From positions 51,981,762 to 52,045,761 of the forward strand of contig NC_053042.1 in assembly GCF_003473485.1 (NCBI RefSeq): DNA of 64,000 nt. The letters are read 5' to 3'. The DNA comes from Medicago truncatula. Its lineage: Eukaryota; Streptophyta; Magnoliopsida; Fabales; Fabaceae. Below, in pieces: positions 47,158 to 57,694 of this stretch; position 1 is the first letter of the stretch; every line of letters starts with the position of its first letter. Both the position numbers and the translations under genes were made by a program. A model generated the notes under the pieces. That model was not told where the DNA came from. It worked only from the letters and a program-made list of their open reading frames with translations, and searched no databases.

Positions 47158-47361
47158 CACTTCCTAAATGATATATCAAAGACATTTTTAAAAGGAACAC
47201 GGAAAACAATCACACTCATCGACAAACAAGCTCAAAAAAGGTATAAATGTCGCTTGATAACGACAAAGAGAGCAAGTTAAAAAAAATACTTAGGCGGCCA
47301 ATGGTTCAAATATGTTAGAGGTAGGTGGCAAGTTAATTTTTGATCTAGAGAAGCCACCTAA
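47158..47361 (+). pseudogene. B3-domain-like exon, copy 2, broken
   Basis: A second copy 635 bp downstream, again after a plausible acceptor (TACCTAG). It reads HFLNDISKTFLKGTRKTITL, IDKQAQKRYKCRLITTKRAS, a stop, then KKYLGGQWFKYV, followed by a frameshift and loss of the EGD block. Homology to the copy at 46523 is plain and it is clearly dead. Confidence 0.65.
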
Positions 47362-47964
47362 AAATATGCACGATCAAGTCGTTCCCAAATAAAGATTTGG
47401 TGTTCATGATCCGCACTTTGAACATATCACCTTATCTCTAATCTTAGACTAGATTATCTTCACTCACTGATGTTACTTCTTTGCTTGATTTCATTTGATG
47501 TAAATATGGGTATCAATCCTTTTTTGGTAACTCTATAACAAAAACATTTTTTTTTGTAATTTTGGATAATATGTAATCATAATTCACACATCATTGGTTC
47601 CTTTATTAGTTCCAATTGTTTTCATTCTAAATATTATGTCAATTCCTAATCTCAAAAACTGATTAGATGCTTTCTTAATCAGCCCATACATATTTTATGA
47701 TGAATCACAATATTTTATCGTTTTAACATCTCTTCTTTCAGATTTTTTTTATCGAATATGTTATTGAGCCCGTGCGAATGTAACTAGTTTTTATTACTGA
47801 AATGAGGTAAACCAAAACCACGCTAAAGTTTAACCGAACTTTCCTGGAAAATATACAGAATTGGAGCATTTACAGTGTTGATTCTTCGTGGAAGTTACAT
47901 TGACTTTTGATTCATTCTTACATCGCCGACCGAAAGAGTCGCAGTGAATCGCGTTTCGCAGTGT
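47362..47964. other. spacer and RING-gene promoter
   Basis: No further gene. The last 100-150 bases should hold the promoter and leader of the RING-H2 gene. Confidence 0.4.
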
Positions 47965-50343
47965 ATGACGAGCGCTTCAGAACTATTCCACATTAGGAGA
48001 CACCGATTAGGACGAAATGATATCGATTCATCTTTCCACTCCTCACCTTCTTCAGATTTCCATCATCACCACCGCCTTCACGACTCCGATGACGATGATT
48101 CTCCCCGTATCCGCCGCCACTACAACGTCCGCCGCCTCCGTCACCATGTACCTTCCTATTTTCCATCATTTTCCTGCACATATCTTCGATTCAAACCCTA
48201 TTTTTTTTTTTTTTTTTTTTTTATCATTTTCTACTGTTTATTGAAATTGATAATTGCGAGGTTCTGACTTGAATTATTTTATCACAGTACAATTCTTGAT
48301 AGAACTCGTAGAAAAGTCTAATGATTAATGAGACAATTGTTGATTACGAGATACATCAAGACTTATGTAGCCGATCAGAGCAACTAACTAGTCTAACTTG
48401 TGTTTGTTAGGAGCGTGTATCAGAAAGATTTGATGGAAGGTATCGTCGATCTCTAGTAAATGAAGGCGTTGAATCTGGAGAAAGTGTGAGAGGTGCTCCA
48501 AGAGCAAGTGGAAGTGAAAGATTACCAGTAGATGTGAGACTTGCACGAGAAAGACTCCTTCAGAGGTTGAGAGGGGATCCTGTTGATAGAAACAGGTTTC
48601 ATTTTAAATTAACTCAGTATTCAAATAACTATTTCTATTCTCTTCACAATGCATGCTATAAATAGTAAGTAATATTGCTATATTTGTAACAAAGATAGTA
48701 GTTTGCTACTTACATACTTGTTAGGTCGGGTTTGAGATTAACTTGGGAGCTTGAAATGCTAGCATGTGCAATAATTTTTTATTTGATAAAAAGTATAGTA
48801 AATCATCCTTTTAGTTTTCGAAAATGTAGGGGTTAATCAATTCCGTATTCAAAATTGCAACTCAGCAAGTTCCTTAAATTAAAAATTGTCTGTTAATTTA
48901 GCCCCTTAAAAGTTCCATCTCCCTTGTGTTCAATTGCTGTTCGTAAGTCATTGAGTCACTGGCTGACACAGACTCACTTGGTCCCTTGTCATTCACTCAT
49001 TTTTATCTGGACATCCATTGATTTCCCTATTGGTATTTCACTGGCTTTTGATACCGTTATTTAGGGCTCACTTTGTTCTTTTTCTCATTCTGTTTGAACT
49101 TAGAAGATGCTCTTCAAAATATCTTTTTTGATCAATTTCAACTGACAATGATGCATCGTGAAAAAAGTCATTAGGTTCTATTGAAAATTGCACAAAGACT
49201 ATTAGAGAGACTTAATTGTAACATTAGGTAAGATTTTGCGGTCGAATCACACAATTAAAACTATCAAGACCAAAATTGCACAACCGCAGAAACTGGAAGA
49301 CCAAAAGTGTTGCTAATCCTCTTTTTCACGATCTTGTATATTGGTCCACCATGCTGCGGCAACCATTTAAATATATATAGATCAATGTATTTCCTTGATG
49401 TAATACTCTTAAAATTACAATTCTTGCCTGTGGAATTTCGGGTTATTATTGTCTTTGCTATTCAGTGCAGTATTTTTTATGTGTGCATATAAATATCTTC
49501 ATCTTATTAGAGCATAGGGAGATTTAAGTTTTGGTCAGTATTATGGATGACTATTGTGCATACTTATTGCTCTGGATTCAAATTTGCTTTTACTGACGTA
49601 ATATGTTCCAATTCAAGAGATACATATTACATTTTGTATGTTGTCTTTTCTGATTTCTAATTATTGGGGATTTGCCCTTCTAATTTTTTTTTAGATTATC
49701 AGGAACAGCCTTTTTTTTCATAGAACTTGTCGATTTACTCACGGAGAATCTTCTGTGGCTTCTAATAATCAGACTCTGGTCTTTTTTCATAGTTTGGTCC
49801 TTTTTCATTAGTTAATTGTTTTGATTTAGGAAGGATTCCACTGTCTGACATTGAATTTTCTTCTGCATCATTTTTGCTTGTTTATTCTTGAAGGCCTGCC
49901 ATTGCCTTTGATTCAGTTTGAAGCTTTACCTTTTTTGTGGGGTTGGTTTCCTCAGGCAAAATGATAGAGATTCAGTGGACGAGGATCAAGAAAGTGAGTT
50001 ATCAAGTGAAGTTCCAACTGAGGACTCTTTAATTACTGACCTGACTTCTCAAATGGCACGGTTCCAGCTCTTGCATGAACAGACCAGAAAGCCACCAGGA
50101 CTCACTCAGGAGGCCCTGAACTGTTTGCATCTTGAAGTTTTTAGCAGCATTGATACGGAATCAGAATCCAAGGTACTTCAGGATTGTGGGATATGCTTGG
50201 AATCTTTCATGGATGGAGATAAACTGATCCATTTGCAATGTGGACATAAATTTCACTCTGCTTGTTTGGATCCTTGGATTCGCAGTTGTGGAGATTGTCC
50301 TTACTGTCGAAGATGTATAGTTGTAAATAGTCACCTTCCATAG
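47965..50343 (+). CDS. RHY1A: RING-H2 E3 ubiquitin ligase, RHY1A-like, 3 exons
   Basis: Predicted E3 ubiquitin ligase. Exons 47965-48147, 48411-48595 and 49956-50343 give 756 nt and 251 residues, phases consistent. The start is the ATG at 47965 (MTSASELFHIRRHRLGR), since the longer frame begins at a GTG. The N-terminal half is His/Arg/Asp-rich and likely disordered; the block GSERLPVDVRLARERLLQRL is conserved in RHY1A-type proteins. The RING-H2 finger is at about residues 200-245: CGICLESFMDGDKL, LQCGHKFHSACLDPWIRS and CGDCPYCRRC. All eight zinc ligands are present (CxxC, CxH, HxxC, CPYC). Resemblance to Arabidopsis RHY1A covers both ends; orthology is not proved. Intron 2 (1.36 kb) contains repeat debris. 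Confidence 0.88.
48780..49312. repeat. MITE-like debris in intron 2 of the RING gene
   Basis: Phrases such as GTTCCTTAAATT, TTTAGCCCCTTAAAAG, GACCAAAATTGCAC and GACCAAAAGTG are typical of the GGCTTAATTGCACTTTTGGTCC repeats at 25763 and 39226. Ends and duplication not determined. Confidence 0.4.
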
Positions 50344-50694
50344 AATGAAACAATGCAGTTTCTAGATTGATTTTCTTTTATTTTGTGACTGTATCAAGGA
50401 TGCTGCAATGGAGCTGGCATTTTGTAGTGACGTGGTGTTTTATCTTATCTAAGTATTTTCAACCCTGTTGTAATTGAGTGAATCGAAACCGGAGCCAATA
50501 TGTGCCTTGCTCCCCCCGTAGGAGAGAACCAGTGGCAGAGGATAAAATATTTGATGTAAGGGTTCGTTTTGTATCTATCTATCTATGACAGGATAAGGTC
50601 TCTTTATAATACATAACATACGTTTTCCTAAAATTTTATTATTGATTATTGTATGGCATTTACATATTTTATAGATGTCAAATAAAAATGGATG
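50344..50694. other. 3' region of the RING gene
   Basis: Probable 3' untranslated region followed by spacer up to the Mutator element. A short CTAT run lies near 50573-50586. Confidence 0.5.
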
Positions 50695-50703
50695 AGCATT
50701 TGA

Positions 50704-51109
50704 GAATTTTTTTTTTTTGTGACCCTATTTGCCAAAAAAAATCCAAGTATGACCCCCTTTGAAAAAAAAATACCAAAATGACCCACTTTTGAGTTTTTTT
50801 TTTTTTTTTTTGTCTTTTAGTGGCGTTCCCGCCACCTGAAACGGCGGGACTGGCCGCCGGAGCTGACAGCCGTCGCGTCAGGTTTTTTTTTTTTAATTTT
50901 TTTTCATTCCCGCCATTTCATCTGGCGGGACCGATTAATTAATTTTTTTTTTCGTTTTTTTTTTTAAAAATTAAATAATGATGATAATAATAATGATAAA
51001 TAATAATAAATAATAATAATAATGATAAATATTTAATAAAAAAACTACTTTCTCCGCGGAAACCAATTACGCCAATGTAAACTATGACCTCCCGTAGCAC
51101 ATAATTTAT
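50704..51109. repeat. left terminal inverted repeat of the Mutator element
   Basis: 406 bp starting GAATTTTTTTTTTTTGTGACC. It matches 57323-56918 read backwards. It contains two paired palindromes TTCCCGCC..GGCGGGA (50826-50849 and 50907-50930), several A and T runs and an AATAAT-rich stretch. Its inner 65 bases contain the last codons and stop of the PMD gene. Confidence 0.95.
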
Positions 51110-53349
51110 CTTTTTTGTTCCGTACGGGTCGTTGGTGTTGCTCTTCCGCTTCCTCTTCCTCTTCCTCTTCCTCTTCCTCTTCCACATCCTCGTCAAGAAT
51201 TTCAGCATCATCGTTAGTTTCCATAGCGACTTCATTTTGCATTTGGGAAGCTGAATTGGTCCATATATCATTGACGAAGTCATCGTCATTAAACCCTGCT
51301 GCCAGATTTTCTATGGGATTTGTTTGTGAATTTGGCCATTGAGGTGCATAGCTTGTTTGGGGATAGTTGACAAAGTGTGGAGGGGTTGGTAGGTTGAACG
51401 AGGAGTATTGTGATTGGTCTGGATAACCGGTTGGTGTGGTGTATTGAGTTGGATTGTAGTCATCAAATGAATAGTTTGATGTTCGAGAGCTTTCTCCATG
51501 ATGACTTTGTTGAGAATAGGTTGGATATGGGATTGGGGTGTTATGTAAGATTTGGTTTGTGGGTTGTGGCGGTGATTGGTAAGTTTGGTTGTAGTTGTAG
51601 TTGGTGGATGGGTTAAAGGTTTGGTCAAAGTTAGTGGGTGGAGGTGTCATGAATTGGTTATAGGGTGGAGGTGTATTTGACCACATATTTTCATCTGGCA
51701 CCGTATAAGCTTGTGGGACTGCAGGATAGTCACGTGGCAATCCTGGTAAAATTGATGCACATGCTTGCCTTGGGTTTGACAATAATACTTCTCTAGAAAG
51801 CCACAGATAATCTCCGAAAAATTCCCAATACCATGCAAAATATTGACGATTTGGATAAACCTCATGGTTATACCGAACGCCGTGAAGTGCTAATTGATGA
51901 CGTTGGTTCCAGTTTTGGACTTGACGATGATGCTTATCTCCCCACGAGCCTTTAATTCTATCTTTTGACAAATTAATTTTGTGGAAATCTTTCAAATTTT
52001 CTGGTAAGGAAGGTGGGTGTTGCGGTAAGCCAAATTGAAGCCTTACTCTGTCTGTCTGATGTCTCTCGACAATCTGAAAACAGATGAGATATGTGTTTGC
52101 AGACCATATCTGGCTTTCTTCTTCATTGTTGTAATTGAAGTTGACATAAGGCCTCCAGGAGAACTGTTTAAAAAGAATGAATATTAGTCTTCAATTGTTG
52201 ACTAAAAAGCAATGACTAAAAGAAAGTGTAATACCTGATCATATGTCATGGTGTCGATTTTTAAACGCGTACATACGAGATTATTCCGAGGATTTTCCAC
52301 GAATTTATTACCATGTTCTAGCCATCTAGTTAATTTTGAAAATGTTATAATTAGTAAAGTCTGTATAAATTTATGTAAAAATTAATAAAAAAAATAACAT
52401 TTATTTTACTTACATATTTGCCAACGGAAGTTGTGCATGAGTTTGTGGTGGTATCCTTGGCACGGGAGCTAAGCATGACATTCTTGACCACGCCCATGCT
52501 TGCAAGAGAATTGTGCACCCAGGCATTTCGATATTGCCATATATTGCACCGTCACACAAGGATCTATATAGCGTGGCCAAGCAAGCTGAACCCCAACTAT
52601 ACTGTCCAACCTCCTCAGGTGATTTATCCAACAATTGCAAAAACGATAAATGTACAAGATTACCACTATTATTAGGCATTATTCGAGAGCCTATCAAGTA
52701 TAAGACATAGGCTCTAAACATATGTAGAGTCGTGGGTGGACCTGTCATACCAACACCGTTGATATATTCTTGAAGCCATGATAATCTTATACTCTTCCCG
52801 TCATGGCGAGAGTTTAATGGCTTACTTCCTAATATAGGTTCAACAATCTCCCACCCAACTTCTGTTTTACCGGTAATCGGTTCACCGTTAACCTTTAAAC
52901 CAAGGAGCATATGAACGTCTTCCAACGTTATTGTACACTCGCCCGATGGAAAAAGAAATGTGTGGGTTTCCGGCCTCCATCTTTCACATAATGCGACAAT
53001 TAAACGATTATCAACATTATATTTGTTTAAATTAGCAAAGTCCCAGAATCCGGCTGACCTTAAGCTATCTTCAATGGTTGGGGGCGCCGGGGAAATCTTA
53101 CGATGACATCGAACTCGAAGGTAATGTTTGTCTTCGTTCTACAAAATATTAATATTGTTAATAATTAAGTCTTATTAATTATACATACAGAACATAATCT
53201 TAATAGAATTGATATACATAAATAATTAAACAAAAATAATTTTAATATAATTAACTTTCAATTAAAATAAAATAATATAAACTTACATTAATAGTTTCTG
53301 AAATATGACGAGATCTATGTTTGTTGCCTAAATAAAGGATGTCTCCCAT
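51045..53349 (-). CDS. transposon-encoded plant mobile domain (PMD) protein, 4 exons
   Basis: PMD protein of the MAIN/MAIL type, the family long labelled aminotransferase-like. Exons: 53349-53287, 53138-52414, 52325-52235 and 52163-51045, 1998 nt and 665 residues, phases consistent with GT-AG ends. The PMD, about residues 35-400, has LRSAGFWDFANL, LIVALCERWRPETHTF, FPSGECTITLEDVHMLLGL and VNGEPITGKT, then LLQAWAWSRMSCLAPVPR and the motif YDQFSWRPY created by the last splice. A low-complexity Pro/Gln/Tyr/Asn tail follows, with a Glu run near residues 615-630 and a basic C-terminus (HSLHWRNWFPRRK). No catalytic residues are known for the family. Host PMD proteins MAIN and MAIL1 act in gene and transposon silencing. 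The last 22 codons lie within the left terminal repeat. The gene faces away from the transposase and shares its promoter. Confidence 0.9.
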
Positions 53350-53960
53350 CTTGATATTAGGAGGTAAGAAAAGCTTTACGGTATGCTTCTTTTGACAAGG
53401 AAAGAAATGTTAGATTGAGAGGAATTATAAAACTGGTGTGTAGTAGTGTGAAACTAGAACACTGATTTTATAGAAGAAAAATTGAAGTCTTGAATTAATG
53501 TCTACAACTACTACTACTTTCAATTATTAAGTCTGGTCTTTTCAACCAATGCATGCATCAATTGTACCAAGAATCTTGAATTTGTATGCCTGTTCACGTT
53601 TGCAGAATTTGCCTGCCGTTACCGCCATTCCAAACGGCGGGAATGACCGTCCGGTCCAATGAAAACATGCCACGTGTCCTCTGGTTCAGGGAAGGACTGT
53701 ACACGCGCTGAAAAGCCTGTACACGCGCCTGCTTTGTACTGTCACGCGCCTGCTTTGCGCTGTTCACGCGCCTGATTTTTACTGTAGCGCGTGCAGGCTT
53801 TTGTCTTGGTCCCGCCAGTCCAAATGGCGGGAATGGCTTGGCCCAGTTAAAAGCTGACACGTGGCATAGCATATCAGTTGGCATGCATGCATTTCCTCTA
53901 TATTATGGACTCTTCTTAACACTTAGAAACAAGCAAAATTATTCAAGAAAGATAACAACA
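53350..53960. promoter_or_regulatory. bidirectional promoter between PMD and transposase genes
   Basis: The 611-bp gap between two divergent ATGs is built as an imperfect mirror. An exact 12-bp inverted pair, ATGCCACGTGTC (53667-53678) and GACACGTGGCAT (53856-53867), carries G-boxes. Inside and beside it are two paired palindromes, ACCGCC..GGCGGGAAT (53621-53644) and TCCCGCCA..TGGCGGGA (53810-53832). Between them are four direct CACGCGC words (53702, 53722, 53743, 53765) and one inverted GCGCGTG (53787). A TATA-like CTATATTA lies at about 53898, some 60 bases above the transposase ATG. Confidence 0.75.
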
Positions 53961-56758
53961 ATGGCACCCACACCAGAGAATATATTTTTCATTGTTCACT
54001 ACAATGGAAAAGTTTCAAGAAATCAATTTGGTTCATTTTTTGAAAGTGAACAAAGAAAATGTTTTTATGTTAGCATCAAAAGCAACATTGATCATTTGAA
54101 AAAAAGAATAGAGCAGAAGCTACATCTCACTGAATCTCAGGTGATATCTAAAATTATATATCGAGCACCACAAGCCTTCGTTCAAGGTCATATCCAGTAT
54201 AATGACACCGAAATATACGACAACGATGACATTGCAGATATGTTTGCCACTCACAAATATTTTAATGCGGTTGGTTCCATTGAGTTATCGGTTATTATTG
54301 AAAACCGGGAGATTTCACAACCGCGTCAAACACCACAACCGCGTCAAACACCTCAATTGTTTTCACAAACACAATATGAGTTTGAACACCCATCTTCATC
54401 ACAACAATTACCATACACCGAGTTACTCTCACAAACACAATATGAGTTTGACCCCCCTTCTTCATCACAACAATTACCGTACACCCAACCGTTTTCACAA
54501 ACACAATATGAATTTGAACCATCATCTTCACAACCACCACCGCAAACGCAACCACAAACACAAACCCGCCTAGAAGATCTTTTCACACGTCAGTTTGAAG
54601 ACATCCCAGACACCATTCAAGATCAAGAAGAAGAAACTAGTAGTGAAAGTGAAAGTGAAGAAGACGAGGCACTTGAGCATGATGCGGATGAAGAAGACGA
54701 ACATGAAAACAGAAATGAAGAAGAAAATATTTGGAGGAACATTATGGCTGGCACACAACCACAACCACCGCTACAGGCAGTGCCGATCAGAGCCGCTTAC
54801 TGTCCCCCGTTGCATATGCGTAACGTTGACGTTGATGCATATGATGCTCTGACTACCGATGATCACTGGAATACGAATGTTCCTGTCGATGGGGCTATTC
54901 AAGAAGGAATGACATTTCACAACAAAGAAGATTGTTTGCATGCAATCAAGTCTTTCCACATTCGACAATCGCTGGATTACGATGTTATACACTCAGATCC
55001 AACAAGATATGTCATTCAATGTACACTCGAGACTTGTCAATTTAAGTTGAGAGCTTCCTTTAGGAAAAAGACTGGCAAATGGAAGATTGGGACCATGATG
55101 GGTCCACACAATTGCACATCAACTTTAATGTCGCAGGATCATCGCAAGCTCAACTACAAGCTTATAAGCCAAAGCATCAAAACACTTGTGCATGCGGATG
55201 CCTCGGTAACGCCAAAATTGATCATTGCGCACATTAAAGAAAAGTTTAACTACACAACCACGTATCGAAAGGCGTGGTTAGCAAAGAACGCTGCCATCGA
55301 ATCTATTTACGGGAAATGGGAGGAATCATATAATGATCTTCCGCAATGGTTGAATGTGATGAAGGAGACGATGCCAGGGACCGTCTTCGATTTAAAAACG
55401 CAGATTGGCGAGAATGGAGAGACACAATTTCATCGTCTATTTTGGGCCTTCTATCCATGCATCAATGGGTTTAAGTATTGCAAACCAGTTGTCCATGTCG
55501 ACGGGACGTGGTTGTATGGCAAGTACAAAGGAACATTGTTGCTTGCGGTAGCACAAGATGGAAACAACAAAACGATTCCAATCGCCTTTGCGCTTGTCGA
55601 AGGTGAGACAAAGGAGGGCTGGAGTTTTTTTTTGAAAAATCTAAGAAGGCACGTCACAAAGGGAATATTTGTCTGCATGGTCTCCGACAGACATGAATCA
55701 ATTAAAAGCGCATTCAATGACCCAAGGAATGGTTGGCAAGCAACTGGTTCAGCTCATGTGTACTGCATTCGACACATTAAGCAGAATTTCATGAGGACAA
55801 TCAAGGATGGAGATCTTAAGGATGTTGTCAATAATATGGGTAAGAATATTATGTTACAGTTTTTTTTTTTATCGTGTTATTATTAAATAGGTTCACTATC
55901 TAACTAATTGTTTTTTCTTAACATGCAGGATATGCCCTAAACGTACCCTTGTTCAATTACTATCGTGGTGTAATCCAGGAGGCAAATCAGCGTGCATTAG
56001 ATTGGGTGGACAATATTCCGAAAGAAAAGTGGACTCAAGCATATGATGAGGGTCGACGATGGGGCCAAATGACAAGCAACATCGTTGAGTCGTGGAACTC
56101 TGTGTTTAAGGGAACACGCAACCTACCTGTTACACCTATAGTTCAATCAACCTACTATAGGCTGGCATGTCTCTTTGCTGATAGGGCTCAAAAAGCGTTT
56201 GCAAGGGTAGGTTCCGGAGATTTGTTCAGTGAATATTGCCAAAATGCGATTCAGGATGACATTGTTAAGTCCAACACCCATCATGTCGAACAGTTTGACC
56301 GAGAAAGGTATACCTTCTCAGTCCGTGAGACCGTCAACTACAGGGAAGGAAGGCCAATGGGAACTTTCAAGGTGGACCTACGAGCGGGGTGGTGTGATTG
56401 TGGGAAATTTCAAGCTTTACATTTGCCATGTTCTCATGTCATAGCCGCGTGTTCTTCATTTCGCCATGACTACACAACCCTTATTCCACCTGTGTTCAAA
56501 AACGAGAGTGTTTACTCCATCTACAACACAGCCTTCAAAGTAGTCCACGACAAGAGTTATTGGCTTCCATACGACGGTCCCGTGCTTTGCCATAATCCAA
56601 ACATGCGAAGACTAAAGAAAGGTCGACCCAATAGTACCCGCATAAGGACTGAAATGGACGAGGAGGTGGTGGAGAGGACTCCGACACCGAGACGGTGTGG
56701 GTTGTGTCGGCATACCGGTCATATTAGGAGAAATTGTCCGAGTTTAAATAATCGGTAG
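53961..56758 (+). CDS. Mutator-like transposase, 2 exons, apparently intact
   Basis: DDE transposase of the MuDR type. Exons 53961-55839 and 55929-56758 (GT-AG intron of 89 bp) give 2709 nt and 902 residues. The ATG at 53961 (MAPTPEN) follows a TATA-like box; an upstream in-frame ATG at 53883 lies above that box and is less likely. Residues about 130-200 hold three 22-residue repeats of the QTQYEF.PSSSQQLPYT type (66-bp period), then an acidic stretch. The MuDR domain is about 308-395 (DGAIQEGMTFHNKEDCL, PHNCTS). In the catalytic core D514 (HVDGTWL), D576 (VSDRHES) and E680 (NIVESWNS) form the DDE triad, with C602 and H605 between. The SWIM finger has C782, C784, C794 and H796. A CCHC knuckle closes the protein (C883, C886, H891, C896). 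All expected residues are present. Confidence 0.93.
54360..54535 (+). repeat. 66-bp triplicated unit in the transposase gene
   Basis: ACAAACACAATATGA starts at 54365, 54431 and 54497, an exact 66-bp spacing. It codes for a 22-residue Gln/Ser/Pro repeat in the linker before the MuDR domain. The reading frame is kept. Confidence 0.88.
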
Positions 56759-56917
56759 TTAATAATGTTATGTATTATGTGTTCAAATAAATTAATATAT
56801 TTTTTTCTATCATTATTATTTGTTGTGTTTTATTTTATGTAAAAAAATGCTATTTGTTCAAAAAAAAAAAATGTAAAACAATGCTGCCAAAAAAATAAAA
56901 AGAAAAAACGAAAAAAA

Positions 56918-57323
56918 ATAAATTATGTGCTACGGGAGGTCATAGTTTACATTGGCGTAATTGGTTTCCGCGGAGAAAGTAGTTTTTTTATTAAATATTT
57001 ATCATTATTATTATTATTTATTATTATTTATCATTATTATTATCATCATTATTTAATTTTTAAAAAAAAAAACGAAAAAAAAAATTAATTAATCGGTCCC
57101 GCCAGATGAAATGGCGGGAATGAAAAAAAATTAAAAAAAAAAAACCTGACGCGACGGCTGTCAGCTCCGGCGGCCAGTCCCGCCGTTTCAGGTGGCGGGA
57201 ACGCCACTAAAAGACAAAAAAAAAAAAAAAAAACTCAAAAGTGGGTCATTTTGGTATTTTTTTTTCAAAGGGGGTCATACTTGGATTTTTTTTGGCAAAT
57301 AGGGTCACAAAAAAAAAAATTTC
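56918..57323. repeat. right terminal inverted repeat of the Mutator element
   Basis: 406 bp matching the left repeat. It contains paired palindromes at 57097-57120 and 57178-57201. Because the left repeat includes the PMD 3' coding end, this copy carries a promoterless duplicate of the last PMD codons (reading HSLHWRNWFPRRK on the plus strand at about 56940-57000), downstream of the transposase stop. Confidence 0.95.
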
Positions 57324-57332
57324 AGCATTTGA

Positions 57333-57679
57333 ACTGACATATACAGAAAATAAAAAGTTGTAAAAATTATGAATTCTAATAACTTACTGTCAACAAAATG
57401 AATCTTTGTAACCTCATGTTAATATTAAAATTAGCTTTTGAATTTCACTTTTTGTATTTAATTTCTACTATGTGTATGTAAAAAACATTTCTTCATCCAT
57501 GTATTTCAATTAGATACTATGTTTTCTACCTGATTTCCACCAATTCCACACATTTGCCGTTGAACCATTTAAGCTAGGGAATATGCTTCTTGATAGTTTC
57601 ACTGAATTTTCCTTCACGATGAATGACATCGCTGCTCTTCTTATAGTTCAAGTTAATTCAAATTAAGCATTGTATTATT
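57333..57679. other. AT-rich spacer
   Basis: No gene or repeat recognised between the Mutator element and the LINE relic. Confidence 0.45.
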
Positions 57680-57694
57680 TGAGATGATATTACT

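Larger units (their letters stand above)
50704..57323. mobile_element. intact two-gene Mutator-like element (transposase plus PMD gene)
   Basis: 6,620 bp with an identical 9-bp target duplication AGCATTTGA at 50695-50703 and 57324-57332. Terminal inverted repeats are 406 bp and nearly identical, differing mainly in the length of A/T runs. Two genes diverge from a central promoter: a PMD gene on the minus strand (51045-53349) and a transposase on the plus strand (53961-56758). Neither has a stop or frameshift within its predicted exons. The perfect duplication, matching ends and open genes point to a recent and possibly autonomous insertion. It lies between the RING gene and a LINE relic. Confidence 0.95.

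Noticed and set aside
51115-51342. Poly-Ser frame on the plus strand
   Set aside because: It is antisense to the Glu run of the PMD protein.
53594-53884. 96-residue minus-strand frame between PMD and transposase genes
   Set aside because: It covers the symmetrical promoter motifs, has no domain and would overlap the transposase leader.
54202-54992. Several His-, Asn-, Val- or Cys-rich frames overlapping the transposase
   Set aside because: They are out-of-frame or antisense shadows of the 66-bp repeat and acidic region of the transposase exon.
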